DNA from: UBA7985 sp965661545
Lineage (GTDB): Bacteria > Pseudomonadota > Alphaproteobacteria > UBA7985
Assembly: GCA_965661545.1 (NCBI GenBank)
Contig: CBFIEF010000009.1
Location: 1 to 64,000 of the forward strand
Reading direction: 5' to 3'
DNA: 64,000 bases
Within the stretch, counting starts at the first letter, position 1, and each line of letters starts with the position of its first letter. Positions 7,747 to 15,400 of the stretch are shown in pieces. Position numbers and translations under genes: made by a program. The notes below the pieces were generated by a model. That model saw only the letters and a list, made by a program, of their open reading frames with translations. It searched no databases and had not been told where the DNA came from.

Positions 7747-8793
7747 ATGGGCATGGTCTTTAAGGACGAAACGTTCCGCGACGATTACAGCTTTTCGAAC
7801 TCACCCGAAGCCATCAAGCGCTTCCCGTTTCCGTTCGACAAAGACAGCTACATGTACGCCGTCAATATGGAGCCGCACACGCCTGTGCGCGCTGGCAGCG
7901 TGTATGAAAAGTCGTTTGATGTGGACGAGCACTATGTCTCCGAAATGCGTGACCGGGCTTTGGTGCTCGCCGATGATCCCCTGCGGTGCCAATCCTTGCC
8001 CCATATGACGCTGGCTGGTTGGGACTTGCTCGAGCTGATCATGGTTGAAAAGGCCAAGGATTACCCCGACTTGTTCGAGCTGCATCAGGACGGCGATCGG
8101 TGGCACTGGATCAACCGACCCATGGGGATCGACCATACATTTACCTTTGGCGACGAAACCACGCTGCCTTATGGCCCGATGGAGTACATCACACGGCAGG
8201 CGCAGGGCGACTTCTGCGTGCTGGATCAGCGCGAGGGTAATCTGTGGATGGATGCCGGAATGGTGACCACACAGGCCGACTGGTCGCTCGATTTTGACAT
8301 TGGTATGAACTTCTTCGAGTGGCACGCTCCCGTGCCGCTTGCGCACGAAATGGGGATTTTCCAGCGGGCTTTGAAGTTTTTGACAGCGGTACAGATCGGT
8401 GCGCCAGCGCGCCGCCTGAACTGGACCATGACCGTCAATCCGCTGCTCGATACCAGCCCGGAGAACTACTCCAAGTGGGGCATTCAAAAGACCACACTGA
8501 CGCCCGAAAACATTGGCGCGAAGCAGCACTTGCGGGTTGAGTTGCAGTCGTTCTGGCGCTTGCCTCGGTCCAACGCGCTGGTGTTCCCGATCCGGTGTTA
8601 CCTGATCAGCCTGCAAGACCTCGTGGGTCAGCCCAAGTGGGCCCGCCGCCTGCACCGCGTGCTGCGAGACTTGCCCGTTGAGTTGGCGACCTATAAAGGC
8701 TTCATCGACAACCGTCCGACCATTCTGGAGTATTTGTCACAGTTTGATGATGGCGCGCCGACATCGCTGGGAACGTGGCCCGAGGACGACTAA
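7747..8793 (+). CDS. dmmC: Haem-dependent oxidative N-demethylase alpha subunit DmmC (DUF3445)
   Basis: A 348-residue DUF3445/HODM-alpha family protein. This family is the catalytic subunit of haem-dependent oxidative N-demethylase and uses a PAS-like fold holding haem to oxidise dimethylamine to methylamine plus formaldehyde. Typical stretches are RALVLADDPLRC, GDRWHWINR, DFCVLDQREGNLWMDAG and the C-terminal RCYLISLQDL. The ATG at 7747 is preceded by AGGAGG (7731-7736). It is last in dmmDABC and is followed by a good terminator. Assignment as catalytic subunit comes from family knowledge; haem ligands were not placed. Confidence 0.85.
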   Translation: MGMVFKDETFRDDYSFSNSPEAIKRFPFPFDKDSYMYAVNMEPHTPVRAGSVYEKSFDVDEHYVSEMRDRALVLADDPLRCQSLPHMTLAGWDLLELIMVEKAKDYPDLFELHQDGDRWHWINRPMGIDHTFTFGDETTLPYGPMEYITRQAQGDFCVLDQREGNLWMDAGMVTTQADWSLDFDIGMNFFEWHAPVPLAHEMGIFQRALKFLTAVQIGAPARRLNWTMTVNPLLDTSPENYSKWGIQKTTLTPENIGAKQHLRVELQSFWRLPRSNALVFPIRCYLISLQDLVGQPKWARRLHRVLRDLPVELATYKGFIDNRPTILEYLSQFDDGAPTSLGTWPEDD

Positions 8794-8828
8794 TCCGAGC
8801 CACCCACAGACCCAAACCACTGAAAAAG

Positions 8829-8856
8829 CAAAGGCGACCCCTTAGGGTTGCCTTTT
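8829..8856 (+). terminator. Terminator of dmmDABC (convergent with the cupin regulator)
   Basis: Arms 8830-8840 (AAAGGCGACCC) and 8845-8855 (GGGTTGCCTTT) pair over 11 positions with a CTTA loop, and the second arm ends in TTTT. A-rich sequence on the other flank means it could also work for the minus-strand regulator gene that ends at 8915. Confidence 0.75.
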
Positions 8857-8914
8857 CCGTTTGGCACATGCCCTTGCATCCGGGCCTTTGGGATCCAAAG
8901 GCGCTGGGGCGGTC

Positions 8915-9589
8915 CTACTGTGGGTACGTGATGATTGACAAATACCGCGCTGGTAATTTGGTGAGCTTCCCCGGCCCGTGGGGCGCGTCGGCGTCAAAGG
9001 TAAAGCTATCACCCGGCTCCAAGCGATAGATTTGACCGGCATGGTGGTAGTCCACTTCGCCCTCAAGCATATAGATAAACTCAATGCCGTCGTGCTGGAA
9101 CGTTGCGAAGGTGTCAGATGCCGTGGTCAGTTCGATCAAGTAAGGCTCGACAATCACACCGCTGGCGTTGGAGCCGACGTGCCCGAGCAGATTGTATTGA
9201 TGTCCCGCCCGCGTCCCGGCCCGGTCCACATCCATGCCGCTGCCCGATTTGACCAGAACGGCGGAGCGCTGCTCTTCAAAGCGACGGAAGAATGATGTCA
9301 GCGACACAGACAGCGCTTCAGAAAGGGTCTGTAGGGTTGTCAGCGAAGGCGATGTCAGGCCGTTCTCGATTTTGGACAGCATACCGGGCGAAATACCAGT
9401 TTTCTTAGACAGTTCCAAAACCGTAATGTTCTGCTGTTTCCGAACAGCCTTAACCTCGCGACCAATCGCCACTTCCAAGACTTTCTCTTGTGGTTCAGCA
9501 ACGATCTTGTGCGGGTCTTGCTTCAGAACCGGTCCTTGCAAGCCTTCCGCTTCGGCCATGATCGCAATATCGGTTTCATTCTTCGTCAA
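8915..9589 (-). CDS. XRE-family regulator with C-terminal cupin domain
   Basis: A 224-residue transcription regulator. The Xre-type helix-turn-helix spans about residues 40-95 (LSKKTGISPGMLSKIENGLT). A small-molecule-sensing cupin_2 domain occupies about 140-220 (YMLEGEVDYHHAGQIYRLEP, then GDSFTFDADAPHGP). This architecture often controls amine or amino-acid catabolism and is a good candidate to control tmm or dmmDABC, between which it lies. The longest frame starts with TTG at 9589; an ATG ten codons in (9559) is an alternative and neither has a strong ribosome site. A hairpin separates it from upstream tmm, so it is probably transcribed on its own. Confidence 0.78.
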   Translation of the reverse strand: MTKNETDIAIMAEAEGLQGPVLKQDPHKIVAEPQEKVLEVAIGREVKAVRKQQNITVLELSKKTGISPGMLSKIENGLTSPSLTTLQTLSEALSVSLTSFFRRFEEQRSAVLVKSGSGMDVDRAGTRAGHQYNLLGHVGSNASGVIVEPYLIELTTASDTFATFQHDGIEFIYMLEGEVDYHHAGQIYRLEPGDSFTFDADAPHGPGKLTKLPARYLSIITYPQ

Positions 9590-9666
9590 CGGCCCAGTAC
9601 TCTCTTTTGTTGCGTCTCTTGTCGTCGTGTCTCACAGGTAAATAGGTTGTGCACCAGTGGAATTGT

Positions 9667-9698
9667 AGTGCCGTAAAGCAGTATTGCGTTACGGCACT
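9667..9698 (-). terminator. Hairpin terminator downstream of tmm
   Basis: AGTGCCGTAA (9667-9676) and TTACGGCACT (9689-9698) form a perfect 10-bp stem with a 12-nt loop, 8 bp after the tmm stop. The T-run on the minus strand is poor. It separates tmm from the downstream cupin regulator. Confidence 0.65.
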
Positions 9699-9706
9699 GT
9701 TACGGA

Positions 9707-11047
9707 TCAGGATTTTAAGTAAGCTTCCATACTGTCATCCAGCGCATCCTTCCAGGGCGTGTGGTGCGCTGGTGCTCTCGTTCCGCTGAGTGGTGAGATG
9801 TACCCATTATCCCGAAAGGTCATGATGTTTTTCTTCTTGTGGCCCTTCCACTCTTTGAACGCCTGGTTGGCGACTTCAACGTCAAAGGTAGGATAGTCGG
9901 TTTCGTCCATGAGCTCCTTAACGTAGGCGCCTTGGTACTCAATCGGCCCATAGCCATCAGCTTGCGCCTCTTCATCCGCTTCACGGGCAGTCACGTCCGC
10001 GGCCAGTGCAGCGCGGTCAGTTGGCATATCGATGCGCCCCATGATGGCGTCTCGAACCCACCAAGCCTGCGCGTCAAACATGTTAAATGTGTACCACTGG
10101 TCCTGCATGCCCAAGTAGAACAAGTCCGTATTTCCGATGAAGGCCACGCCCTTGTAAAGGTCTGCCGTCGCCAACCGGTTGGTCGTCTTCAGCGTCAGTT
10201 TAGCCTGCATGAACGGGAAGTGGTGCAGATAGCCTGTGCACAGAATAATCGCGTCGACGTCTTTTGACGTGCCGTCCTTGAAGCGCGCGGTTTTCCCCTC
10301 AAGGCGTTCCAGCGCTGGCACTTCTTTCCAGTTATCCGGCCAGTCGTACCCCATGGGGGCGGTCCGGTAGCAACAGGTGATCGACTTGGCACCGTACTTC
10401 CAGCACTGGGAGCCAATATCCTCGGCGGAATAGGACGAGCCGAGGATCAGGATGTCTTGATCCTTGAACTCAAGTGCATCGCGGAAGTCGTGGGCGTGCA
10501 AGATCCGGCCACCAAAGCGGTCAAAGCCGGGGTACTGCGGCACGTTCGGGGTCGAGAAGTGGCCAGAGGCAACAATGACATGGTCAAAGTGCTCATCGGT
10601 TTCTTCGTTGGTCTTGAGGTCTTCTGTCACCACACGAAAGCCGCCATCGGCCACTTCTTCCACGCGGCGCACAGCAGTTTCAAAGCGGATCCAGTCGCGG
10701 ATCCCTGCTTTCTTCACCCGGCCTTCGATGTAGTCGAACAAGACCGCCCGAGGTGGGTAGCTCGCAATGGGTTTACCAAAATGCTCGTCAAAAGAGTAAT
10801 CGGCAAATTCCAGTCCTTCCTTTGGCCCGTTGGACCAAAGATAGCGGTACATCGAACCATGCACAGGCTCGCCATTCGCATCCAAACCGGTACGCCAATC
10901 ATAGCGCCACAAACCGCCCCAATCGGTCTGCTTTTCGAAGCAAACGATCTCGGGAATTTCTGATCCTTTGGACTGAGCAGACTGAAATGCACGCAATTGT
11001 GCCAGACCCGACGGACCTGCGCCGATGATGGCAACTCTCTTTGACAT
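9707..11047 (-). CDS. tmm: Trimethylamine monooxygenase (flavin-containing monooxygenase)
   Basis: A 446-residue bacterial FMO. Tmm oxidises trimethylamine to trimethylamine N-oxide with NADPH, FAD and O2 in the cytoplasm. The N-terminal FAD Rossmann motif is GAGPSG (residues 9-14). The FMO signature is seen around FGGRILHAHDFRD near residue 180, followed by the NADPH-binding motif GSSYSAED near residue 205 and the late ATG-like motif LCTGYLHHFPF. Length and sequence fit Tmm of marine bacteria. It is monocistronic here with a terminator and a palindrome in its upstream region. The usual partner tdm (TMAO demethylase) is not in this window. Confidence 0.88.
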   Translation of the reverse strand: MSKRVAIIGAGPSGLAQLRAFQSAQSKGSEIPEIVCFEKQTDWGGLWRYDWRTGLDANGEPVHGSMYRYLWSNGPKEGLEFADYSFDEHFGKPIASYPPRAVLFDYIEGRVKKAGIRDWIRFETAVRRVEEVADGGFRVVTEDLKTNEETDEHFDHVIVASGHFSTPNVPQYPGFDRFGGRILHAHDFRDALEFKDQDILILGSSYSAEDIGSQCWKYGAKSITCCYRTAPMGYDWPDNWKEVPALERLEGKTARFKDGTSKDVDAIILCTGYLHHFPFMQAKLTLKTTNRLATADLYKGVAFIGNTDLFYLGMQDQWYTFNMFDAQAWWVRDAIMGRIDMPTDRAALAADVTAREADEEAQADGYGPIEYQGAYVKELMDETDYPTFDVEVANQAFKEWKGHKKKNIMTFRDNGYISPLSGTRAPAHHTPWKDALDDSMEAYLKS

Positions 11048-11067
11048 ATGATGGTTCCCTCTTGTTG

Positions 11068-11087
11068 AGCATTTAAAGGGAAATGCT
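11068..11087. promoter_or_regulatory. Palindrome upstream of tmm
   Basis: AGCATTTAAAGGGAAATGCT has perfect 7-bp arms around AAAGGG and sits 21-40 bp before the tmm start codon. Its core TTTAAAGGGAAAT resembles the motif found twice in the mgsA/dmmD region, so it may be the operator of a shared regulator. Confidence 0.5.
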
Positions 11088-11144
11088 AACCGGGCTTTCG
11101 CGACCTGTCGATATGTTCAGGAAACAAAAGTTAACACCAGTAAA

Positions 11145-12557
11145 TCAATTCTCGAACCGATTTTGCCCCCGGCGAGATTCCGTGAGCGACATTTGGCGGA
11201 CAATGGACTCGTGCGCCCGCTGGTCACACATGGCACGTGGACACAGCCGACAGTTCACGCCGATCTCCGTCGCCGTGCCAGGGAAGCCAAAAGTATTGTC
11301 AGCGCCGTAAATCAGTTCGGGCGCGTGCTGGATCGCGCATCCAACCGAGACAGCCTGCCGCCGGTCTTCTTGGTTAAACCGACTAGAGGGGCGGGACACC
11401 GTGCGGTTAATCGTGATGAATTCGGCCCCATCGGGCATTTCCACGCGCTGGGTGAGAATGCGTCCAGGCACGCGGAAGCAATAATGAACATCCAGGCGCG
11501 GGCAGGTACCACCGTAGCGGGCCAGTTGGATGGTCGACGCGTTAAATCGCTTTGAAACGTTCCCGGCCTTGTCAACGCGGAGGAAAAAGAAAGGAATGCC
11601 GCGGTTGGAAGGCCGCTGTAAAGTTGTCGCGCGCTGACAGACTTGCTCGTACGACACACTGAACGATGCCGCGAGCCGTTCGAAATCATAGGCCCACTTT
11701 TTCGCCGCTTCGAGGAAGGGTTCATAGGGCATCAGCAGCGCCGCCGCAAAGTAGTCACACAGCGCAACACGCGCCCGTGCCGCGTCATGCTGATCGGTGA
11801 ATTCGGCCTGATGAACCACTGCATCAACAATGTCGGCATAGACCATCAACCCAATCCAATGGGCCAACTGAAAGACCTTGTTGCCATGATCCAGCGCGTC
11901 GGAGAGATACAGGGTCTGCTCATTTGCATCATAGCGCCGCACCGAGGGGGCCATGACTTCGTGTTCGACGACCTTCACCGCGGTTCCGTGTTCAGTTTTC
12001 ATGATGCCAGAAAGCAGGCTCAGGGCGTGGTCATTGGACAGCCGGTGCTGGGTGCGGAAATCATGGGCAATTTGTTCCAGCTCTTCGAAGTAGTTCCCCT
12101 TGCGCTGGAAGAACTCGTGCACCCGTTGCTCGCTGGCCCGCAGGCTTTTCGAGCGGTCCTCTGTCGTCTCCAACGTGCCCGCCAAACGCTCCTGCACGAC
12201 CTGATAGCTGTCAAACAGCGCCATCAGCCCCTCCACCACCTTGGGCGCGAGATCCATCGCAGAGCGCAGTTCGTCAATGGAGATATCATCCACACCCACC
12301 GCCGGATCCGACAGCGTCTTGCGCAGTTGCTGCAGCGAGACTTGCGTGTTGGCCGACGTTAACTCCTGCATCTCCAGCCCAAAGACATCACTGAGCCGCA
12401 TCAACACAGCCAGCGACGCGCTGCGTTGATTGCGCTCGAGCAGATTAACCAGTGATCCGCTGACCCCAAGCAGGCGAGCGAAGTCTGTTTGCGTCAGACC
12501 GCGTTCGAGGCGAAGGGCGCGCAGCCGCGGCCCTATGAAGAGTTTTCCAGTTTCCAT
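11145..12557 (-). CDS. ScfR/RamB-like XRE regulator (HTH, ImmA/IrrE-like, DUF2083)
   Basis: A 470-residue regulator of the short-chain fatty-acyl metabolism family. The N-terminal XRE helix-turn-helix spans about residues 12-65 (GLTQTDFARLLGVSGSLVNL). A middle domain resembles ImmA/IrrE but lacks the HEXXH zinc-protease motif (it reads QLAHWIGL). The C-terminal DUF2083-like region contains clustered cysteines (CPRLDVHYC, and CRLCPRAMC near residue 437). Such proteins respond to acyl-CoA or propionyl/acetyl metabolites. A large inverted repeat directly before its start suggests autoregulation. Its position between tmm and folD suggests a carbon-state input into the amine island, which is inference. 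Confidence 0.8.
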   Translation of the reverse strand: METGKLFIGPRLRALRLERGLTQTDFARLLGVSGSLVNLLERNQRSASLAVLMRLSDVFGLEMQELTSANTQVSLQQLRKTLSDPAVGVDDISIDELRSAMDLAPKVVEGLMALFDSYQVVQERLAGTLETTEDRSKSLRASEQRVHEFFQRKGNYFEELEQIAHDFRTQHRLSNDHALSLLSGIMKTEHGTAVKVVEHEVMAPSVRRYDANEQTLYLSDALDHGNKVFQLAHWIGLMVYADIVDAVVHQAEFTDQHDAARARVALCDYFAAALLMPYEPFLEAAKKWAYDFERLAASFSVSYEQVCQRATTLQRPSNRGIPFFFLRVDKAGNVSKRFNASTIQLARYGGTCPRLDVHYCFRVPGRILTQRVEMPDGAEFITINRTVSRPSSRFNQEDRRQAVSVGCAIQHAPELIYGADNTFGFPGTATEIGVNCRLCPRAMCDQRAHESIVRQMSLTESRRGQNRFEN

Positions 12558-12564
12558 GCAAACA

Positions 12565-12604
12565 GTACTTTACAACTTTCACAATTTGTAAAGATGTAAA
12601 GTAC
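12565..12604. promoter_or_regulatory. Probable autoregulatory operator of the ScfR-like regulator
   Basis: GTACTTTACA (12565-12574) and TGTAAAGTAC (12595-12604) are perfect 10-bp inverted arms with a 20-nt spacer. An inner TTTGTAAA adds a further half-site. The block begins 8 bp before the regulator's start codon and may also affect the divergent gene at 12690. TTTACA/TGTAAA half-sites resemble the TTTGCAAA-type sites of RamB-like proteins. Confidence 0.55.
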
Positions 12605-12689
12605 ACAACACACACTCTGACACGCTTTTACGTGAAAGCGCGCGTTTGTTGTGTCTTTCTGGGTGCATATCCTAATGGAGGACTGACGG

Positions 12690-13058
12690 ATGATTATGGA
12701 CCTGACACTCGTTTCGACGTTGAAATTTGACACTGCGACCCGCTTGGTGAGCCAAGGCTTTGGTGCCGTACTCGATTTGCGGACAAGCATTGGCTCGACT
12801 GCTGGCCGCCCGATCGAGGAACCCATTCTCAAAGTCCTGAACCAAGGTTTCATCGACTACCACCAGTTGCCCGTTGATCTTTACGAGAGCGAAGGTCTGG
12901 GTGTGCGCGATGCTTTGGAGACCATGTTCGCTGTCGTCAAGCCACTGGTTCTCGTGGTTGACGATGTTGAAGCTTGGCGCGAGGAACTCACGTTTCTCGG
13001 GCTGAAAACGCTAGGCCTGCCCATCGAAGCTCCTCTTCACCTCGATGTGGCGGCCTAG
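12690..13058 (+). CDS. Degenerate DUF442-like (phosphatase/sulfurtransferase fold) protein
   Basis: A 122-residue protein whose outline matches DUF442/TIGR01244: a beta-strand with VLDLRT near residue 28, then DYHQLPVD near residue 58, then a final strand LVLVVDD near residue 90. The family's catalytic loop HCxxxxR should follow that last strand. Here it is replaced by VDDVEAW and the protein has no cysteine at all, so phosphatase or sulfurtransferase activity is unlikely. It lies in the same direction as the aminotransferase 78 bp downstream and is divergent from the ScfR-like regulator. Fold assignment is by eye and tentative; function unknown. Confidence 0.55.
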   Translation: MIMDLTLVSTLKFDTATRLVSQGFGAVLDLRTSIGSTAGRPIEEPILKVLNQGFIDYHQLPVDLYESEGLGVRDALETMFAVVKPLVLVVDDVEAWREELTFLGLKTLGLPIEAPLHLDVAA

Positions 13059-13077
13059 CCGCATACCGCTGACCGAA

Positions 13078-13106
13078 TTTTTTTCTCTCTATCTCTCTCT
13101 CTCTTT
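13078..13106 (+). repeat. Pyrimidine (CT)n tract
   Basis: A run of T followed by CT dinucleotides with one interruption, ending about 30 bp before the start codon of the aminotransferase at 13137. It lies in the short gap between two same-direction genes and could vary in length by slippage. Confidence 0.6.
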
Positions 13107-13136
13107 AGTTTTTGACCCAAAAGCCCGGACAACCGC

Positions 13137-14237
13137 ATGACCCCGCAAGACTTGCTCGAATATTCCGTTGTGTTCACCGATCGCTCGGTGAACCACATGT
13201 CCCATCGTTTCCAGACGTGCATGAACGAACTGCACACGGGTTTGACGGAAACGTACAATGCAGCATCAATGGTGCTCGTGCCCGGTGGGGGGTCTTACGC
13301 GATGGAAGCCGTCGCGCGGCAATTCGGCATGGGCAAGCGGAAGACGTTCTTGCGCAACGGCTGGTTTTCTTATCGTTGGACACAAATCTTTGATGCCATT
13401 GAGCCAGGCTATCAGGCTCCCGTTCTTATGGCGCAGCGGGTGGGAGAGGGCGCAACCGCACCCTTTCAACCCAAGCCGTTAGAGGAAGTCCTCGAGCACA
13501 TCGCAACGTATCAGCCTGACGTATTCTTCGCCCCGCATGTTGAAACATCTGCTGGCATGGCTTTACCAGACGACTACATACGGTCTGTTGGCGAGGCTGT
13601 TCATGCCAATGGCGGTCTGTTCGTGCTCGATTGCGTGGCGTCGGGGTCGCTTTGGGTGGATATGCAAGACTTAAACATCGATGTTTTGGTCACGGCCCCG
13701 CAAAAGGGCTGGTCGTCTACACCGTCTTCTGGCGTTGTTTGTCTGAGTGAGCGCGCGGTTGAGCGTTTGGGGGACATCCAGCCGAGCAGTTTCGCGTTGG
13801 ATTTGGCCAAGTGGCACCAAATCATGCAAGCCTACCTTAACGGTGGTCACGCCTATCACGCGACCATGCCAACGGACTCAATCCTCAGCTTTGCCGATAA
13901 CATGCGGGAAACGCTGGAGTTTGGTCTGGAAAACTGCCGGACAGCGCAAATCAAGATCGGCCAGGACGTGCGCCGTCTTCTGACCGACCAAGGCTTTGAA
14001 AGCGTGGCGGCTGAGGGGTTTCAAGCCGCTCCTGTTGTGGTCAGCTTCGCACCGTCTACTGATTACCAAAACGGTTCAGTTTTCGCGGCCAAGGGTCTGC
14101 AAATCGCGGCAGGCGTACCGCTGGCAATCGAAGAAGGCCCCGACTACAAAAGCTTTCGTTTTGGGCTTTTTGGTCTGGACAAACTCCGGAACCCAGAACG
14201 CACTGTCACGCGGTTAGCCGACGCGATGGGCTGGTAG
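13137..14237 (+). CDS. Class V aminotransferase (alanine-glyoxylate type)
   Basis: A 366-residue fold-type I PLP enzyme of class V. The N-terminal substrate region includes VPGGGSYAMEAVARQF. The cofactor aspartate is in FVLDCVASGSLWVD near residue 166 and the PLP lysine in TAPQKGWSS near residue 187. The C-terminal domain ends with SFRFGLFGLDKLRNPERT, a form common in alanine-glyoxylate and serine-glyoxylate transaminases. Substrate cannot be read from the sequence. It may recycle glyoxylate or glutamate-derived amino groups arising from C1 and amine metabolism; that role is inferred from position only. ATG at 13137 follows a CT-rich leader. Confidence 0.75.
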   Translation: MTPQDLLEYSVVFTDRSVNHMSHRFQTCMNELHTGLTETYNAASMVLVPGGGSYAMEAVARQFGMGKRKTFLRNGWFSYRWTQIFDAIEPGYQAPVLMAQRVGEGATAPFQPKPLEEVLEHIATYQPDVFFAPHVETSAGMALPDDYIRSVGEAVHANGGLFVLDCVASGSLWVDMQDLNIDVLVTAPQKGWSSTPSSGVVCLSERAVERLGDIQPSSFALDLAKWHQIMQAYLNGGHAYHATMPTDSILSFADNMRETLEFGLENCRTAQIKIGQDVRRLLTDQGFESVAAEGFQAAPVVVSFAPSTDYQNGSVFAAKGLQIAAGVPLAIEEGPDYKSFRFGLFGLDKLRNPERTVTRLADAMGW

Positions 14238-14245
14238 TCCAGCCC

Positions 14246-14416
14246 TCAATCTTTGTCGAGTTTGACGAAGTACGGGACCAGAAAGAGGACGCATCCGAGC
14301 AGGAACAGCAGGCTGCCTGTCATGCCCCAAAAGCTGCCGACGCTGGTGATGATGAAGCAGATGGCGCACAGCAGGAAAACGACCCAGCCAGCAAGTTCAA
14401 AGGTTGAGCGCTTCAT
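14246..14416 (-). CDS. 56-residue membrane protein coupled to folD
   Basis: A short gene whose ATG (14414-14416) overlaps the folD stop as ATGA. It encodes 56 residues starting MKRSTFELAGWV and ending FVKLDKD. Two hydrophobic segments can be seen, about residues 8-25 (rich in V, F, L, C, I) and 30-50 (LLFLLGCVLFLVPYF), so it is predicted to span the inner membrane twice. Translational coupling to folD makes it likely to be real. I do not recognise a family and no function is proposed. Confidence 0.6.
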   Translation of the reverse strand: MKRSTFELAGWVVFLLCAICFIITSVGSFWGMTGSLLFLLGCVLFLVPYFVKLDKD

Positions 14417-15300
14417 GCTGTCCACCCCAATTCACGTTGACGGCGCAAGGCCGTAAGGGCGTTGCGCATCAGGATGGCGACCGTAACGGGCCCAACGCCG
14501 CCGGGCACGGGCGTTACCCAACTGGCAACTTCTTTAACCGCTTCGGTGTCAACGTCACCAACAATGCGCGTGCCGCCGTCGCCGTCGTCGATCTGGTTGA
14601 TGCCAATGTCGATGACAGCAGCGCCGGGACGAACCATTTCAGGCGTGATGAAGTTCGGAATACCGACCGCAACCAAAATCGCATCAGCGCGCCGCGAGTG
14701 CGCGGCAACCGAACGGGTCATATGATGACATACCGTCACCGTCGCGCCCTCGGCCATCAGCATAAAGGCCGCTGGTTTGCCGACAATCGCTGAGTGACCA
14801 ATCATCACGACTTCCAAACCATGAAGGTCTAAACCAGTTGCCTTGATCATCTCCACCGAAGCCGCCGCCGTGCAGGGCGCAAGTGCGGTGTCGTTGTAGA
14901 CCATATTACCGATAGACGCCGGGTTCATGCCCTCGACATCCTTCAGCGGGTGGATCGCGCCTTGGAGGGAGCGGACGTTTAAATGTTCTGGCACCGGACG
15001 TTGCAGGATAACGCCCAGCACGTTCGGATCGTCATTCATCGCCACCAGTCGCGCCTTGGCGTCCTCGGCGGTGATGTCGCCGGGCCAATACTGGTCATCA
15101 AAGGGCAAGCCAACCTGCTCAGCGGCCCTTTTTTGTCCGCGAATATACACCGCAACTTCCGGCGTATCGCCAATAGAAATGGAGACCAAGCGCGGCAAAG
15201 GCGTGGCTCCGGATAGTGCGCCAATGGCTTCAGCCACTTCCGCTAGAATGCGTTTTTTGACGGGGAGGCCGCTGAGGTGGCGGGGATCAGGCGTAGCCAT
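14413..15300 (-). CDS. folD: FolD-like methylene-THF dehydrogenase, cyclohydrolase residues altered
   Basis: A 295-residue FolD-family protein, which normally oxidises methylene-THF to methenyl-THF and hydrolyses it to formyl-THF. Family landmarks are VILQRPVPEHL (conserved Gln100), the Rossmann loop GHSAIVGKP (residues 168-176) and PVPGGVGPVTVA near the C terminus. Three expected residues differ. The catalytic lysine of the YxxxK motif is Gln56 (YIRGQK), the KDVDG aspartate is Glu123 (KDVEG), and the CHSxT motif reads CHHMT with no basic residue. This predicts reduced or absent cyclohydrolase and altered cofactor choice. Context fits oxidation of methylene-THF delivered by DmmD. It overlaps the small membrane protein gene by 4 bp. 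Confidence 0.8.
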   Translation of the reverse strand: MATPDPRHLSGLPVKKRILAEVAEAIGALSGATPLPRLVSISIGDTPEVAVYIRGQKRAAEQVGLPFDDQYWPGDITAEDAKARLVAMNDDPNVLGVILQRPVPEHLNVRSLQGAIHPLKDVEGMNPASIGNMVYNDTALAPCTAAASVEMIKATGLDLHGLEVVMIGHSAIVGKPAAFMLMAEGATVTVCHHMTRSVAAHSRRADAILVAVGIPNFITPEMVRPGAAVIDIGINQIDDGDGGTRIVGDVDTEAVKEVASWVTPVPGGVGPVTVAILMRNALTALRRQRELGWTA

Positions 15301-15400
15301 AGGGGCAGAAACCTTTGGTGCTTTGAATGAATATTTGTTGACTTACAGGAATAAAGCTTAGCGTGCCAGACTTTGCTTGCGCCTTGGTGATCGGAGTTTA

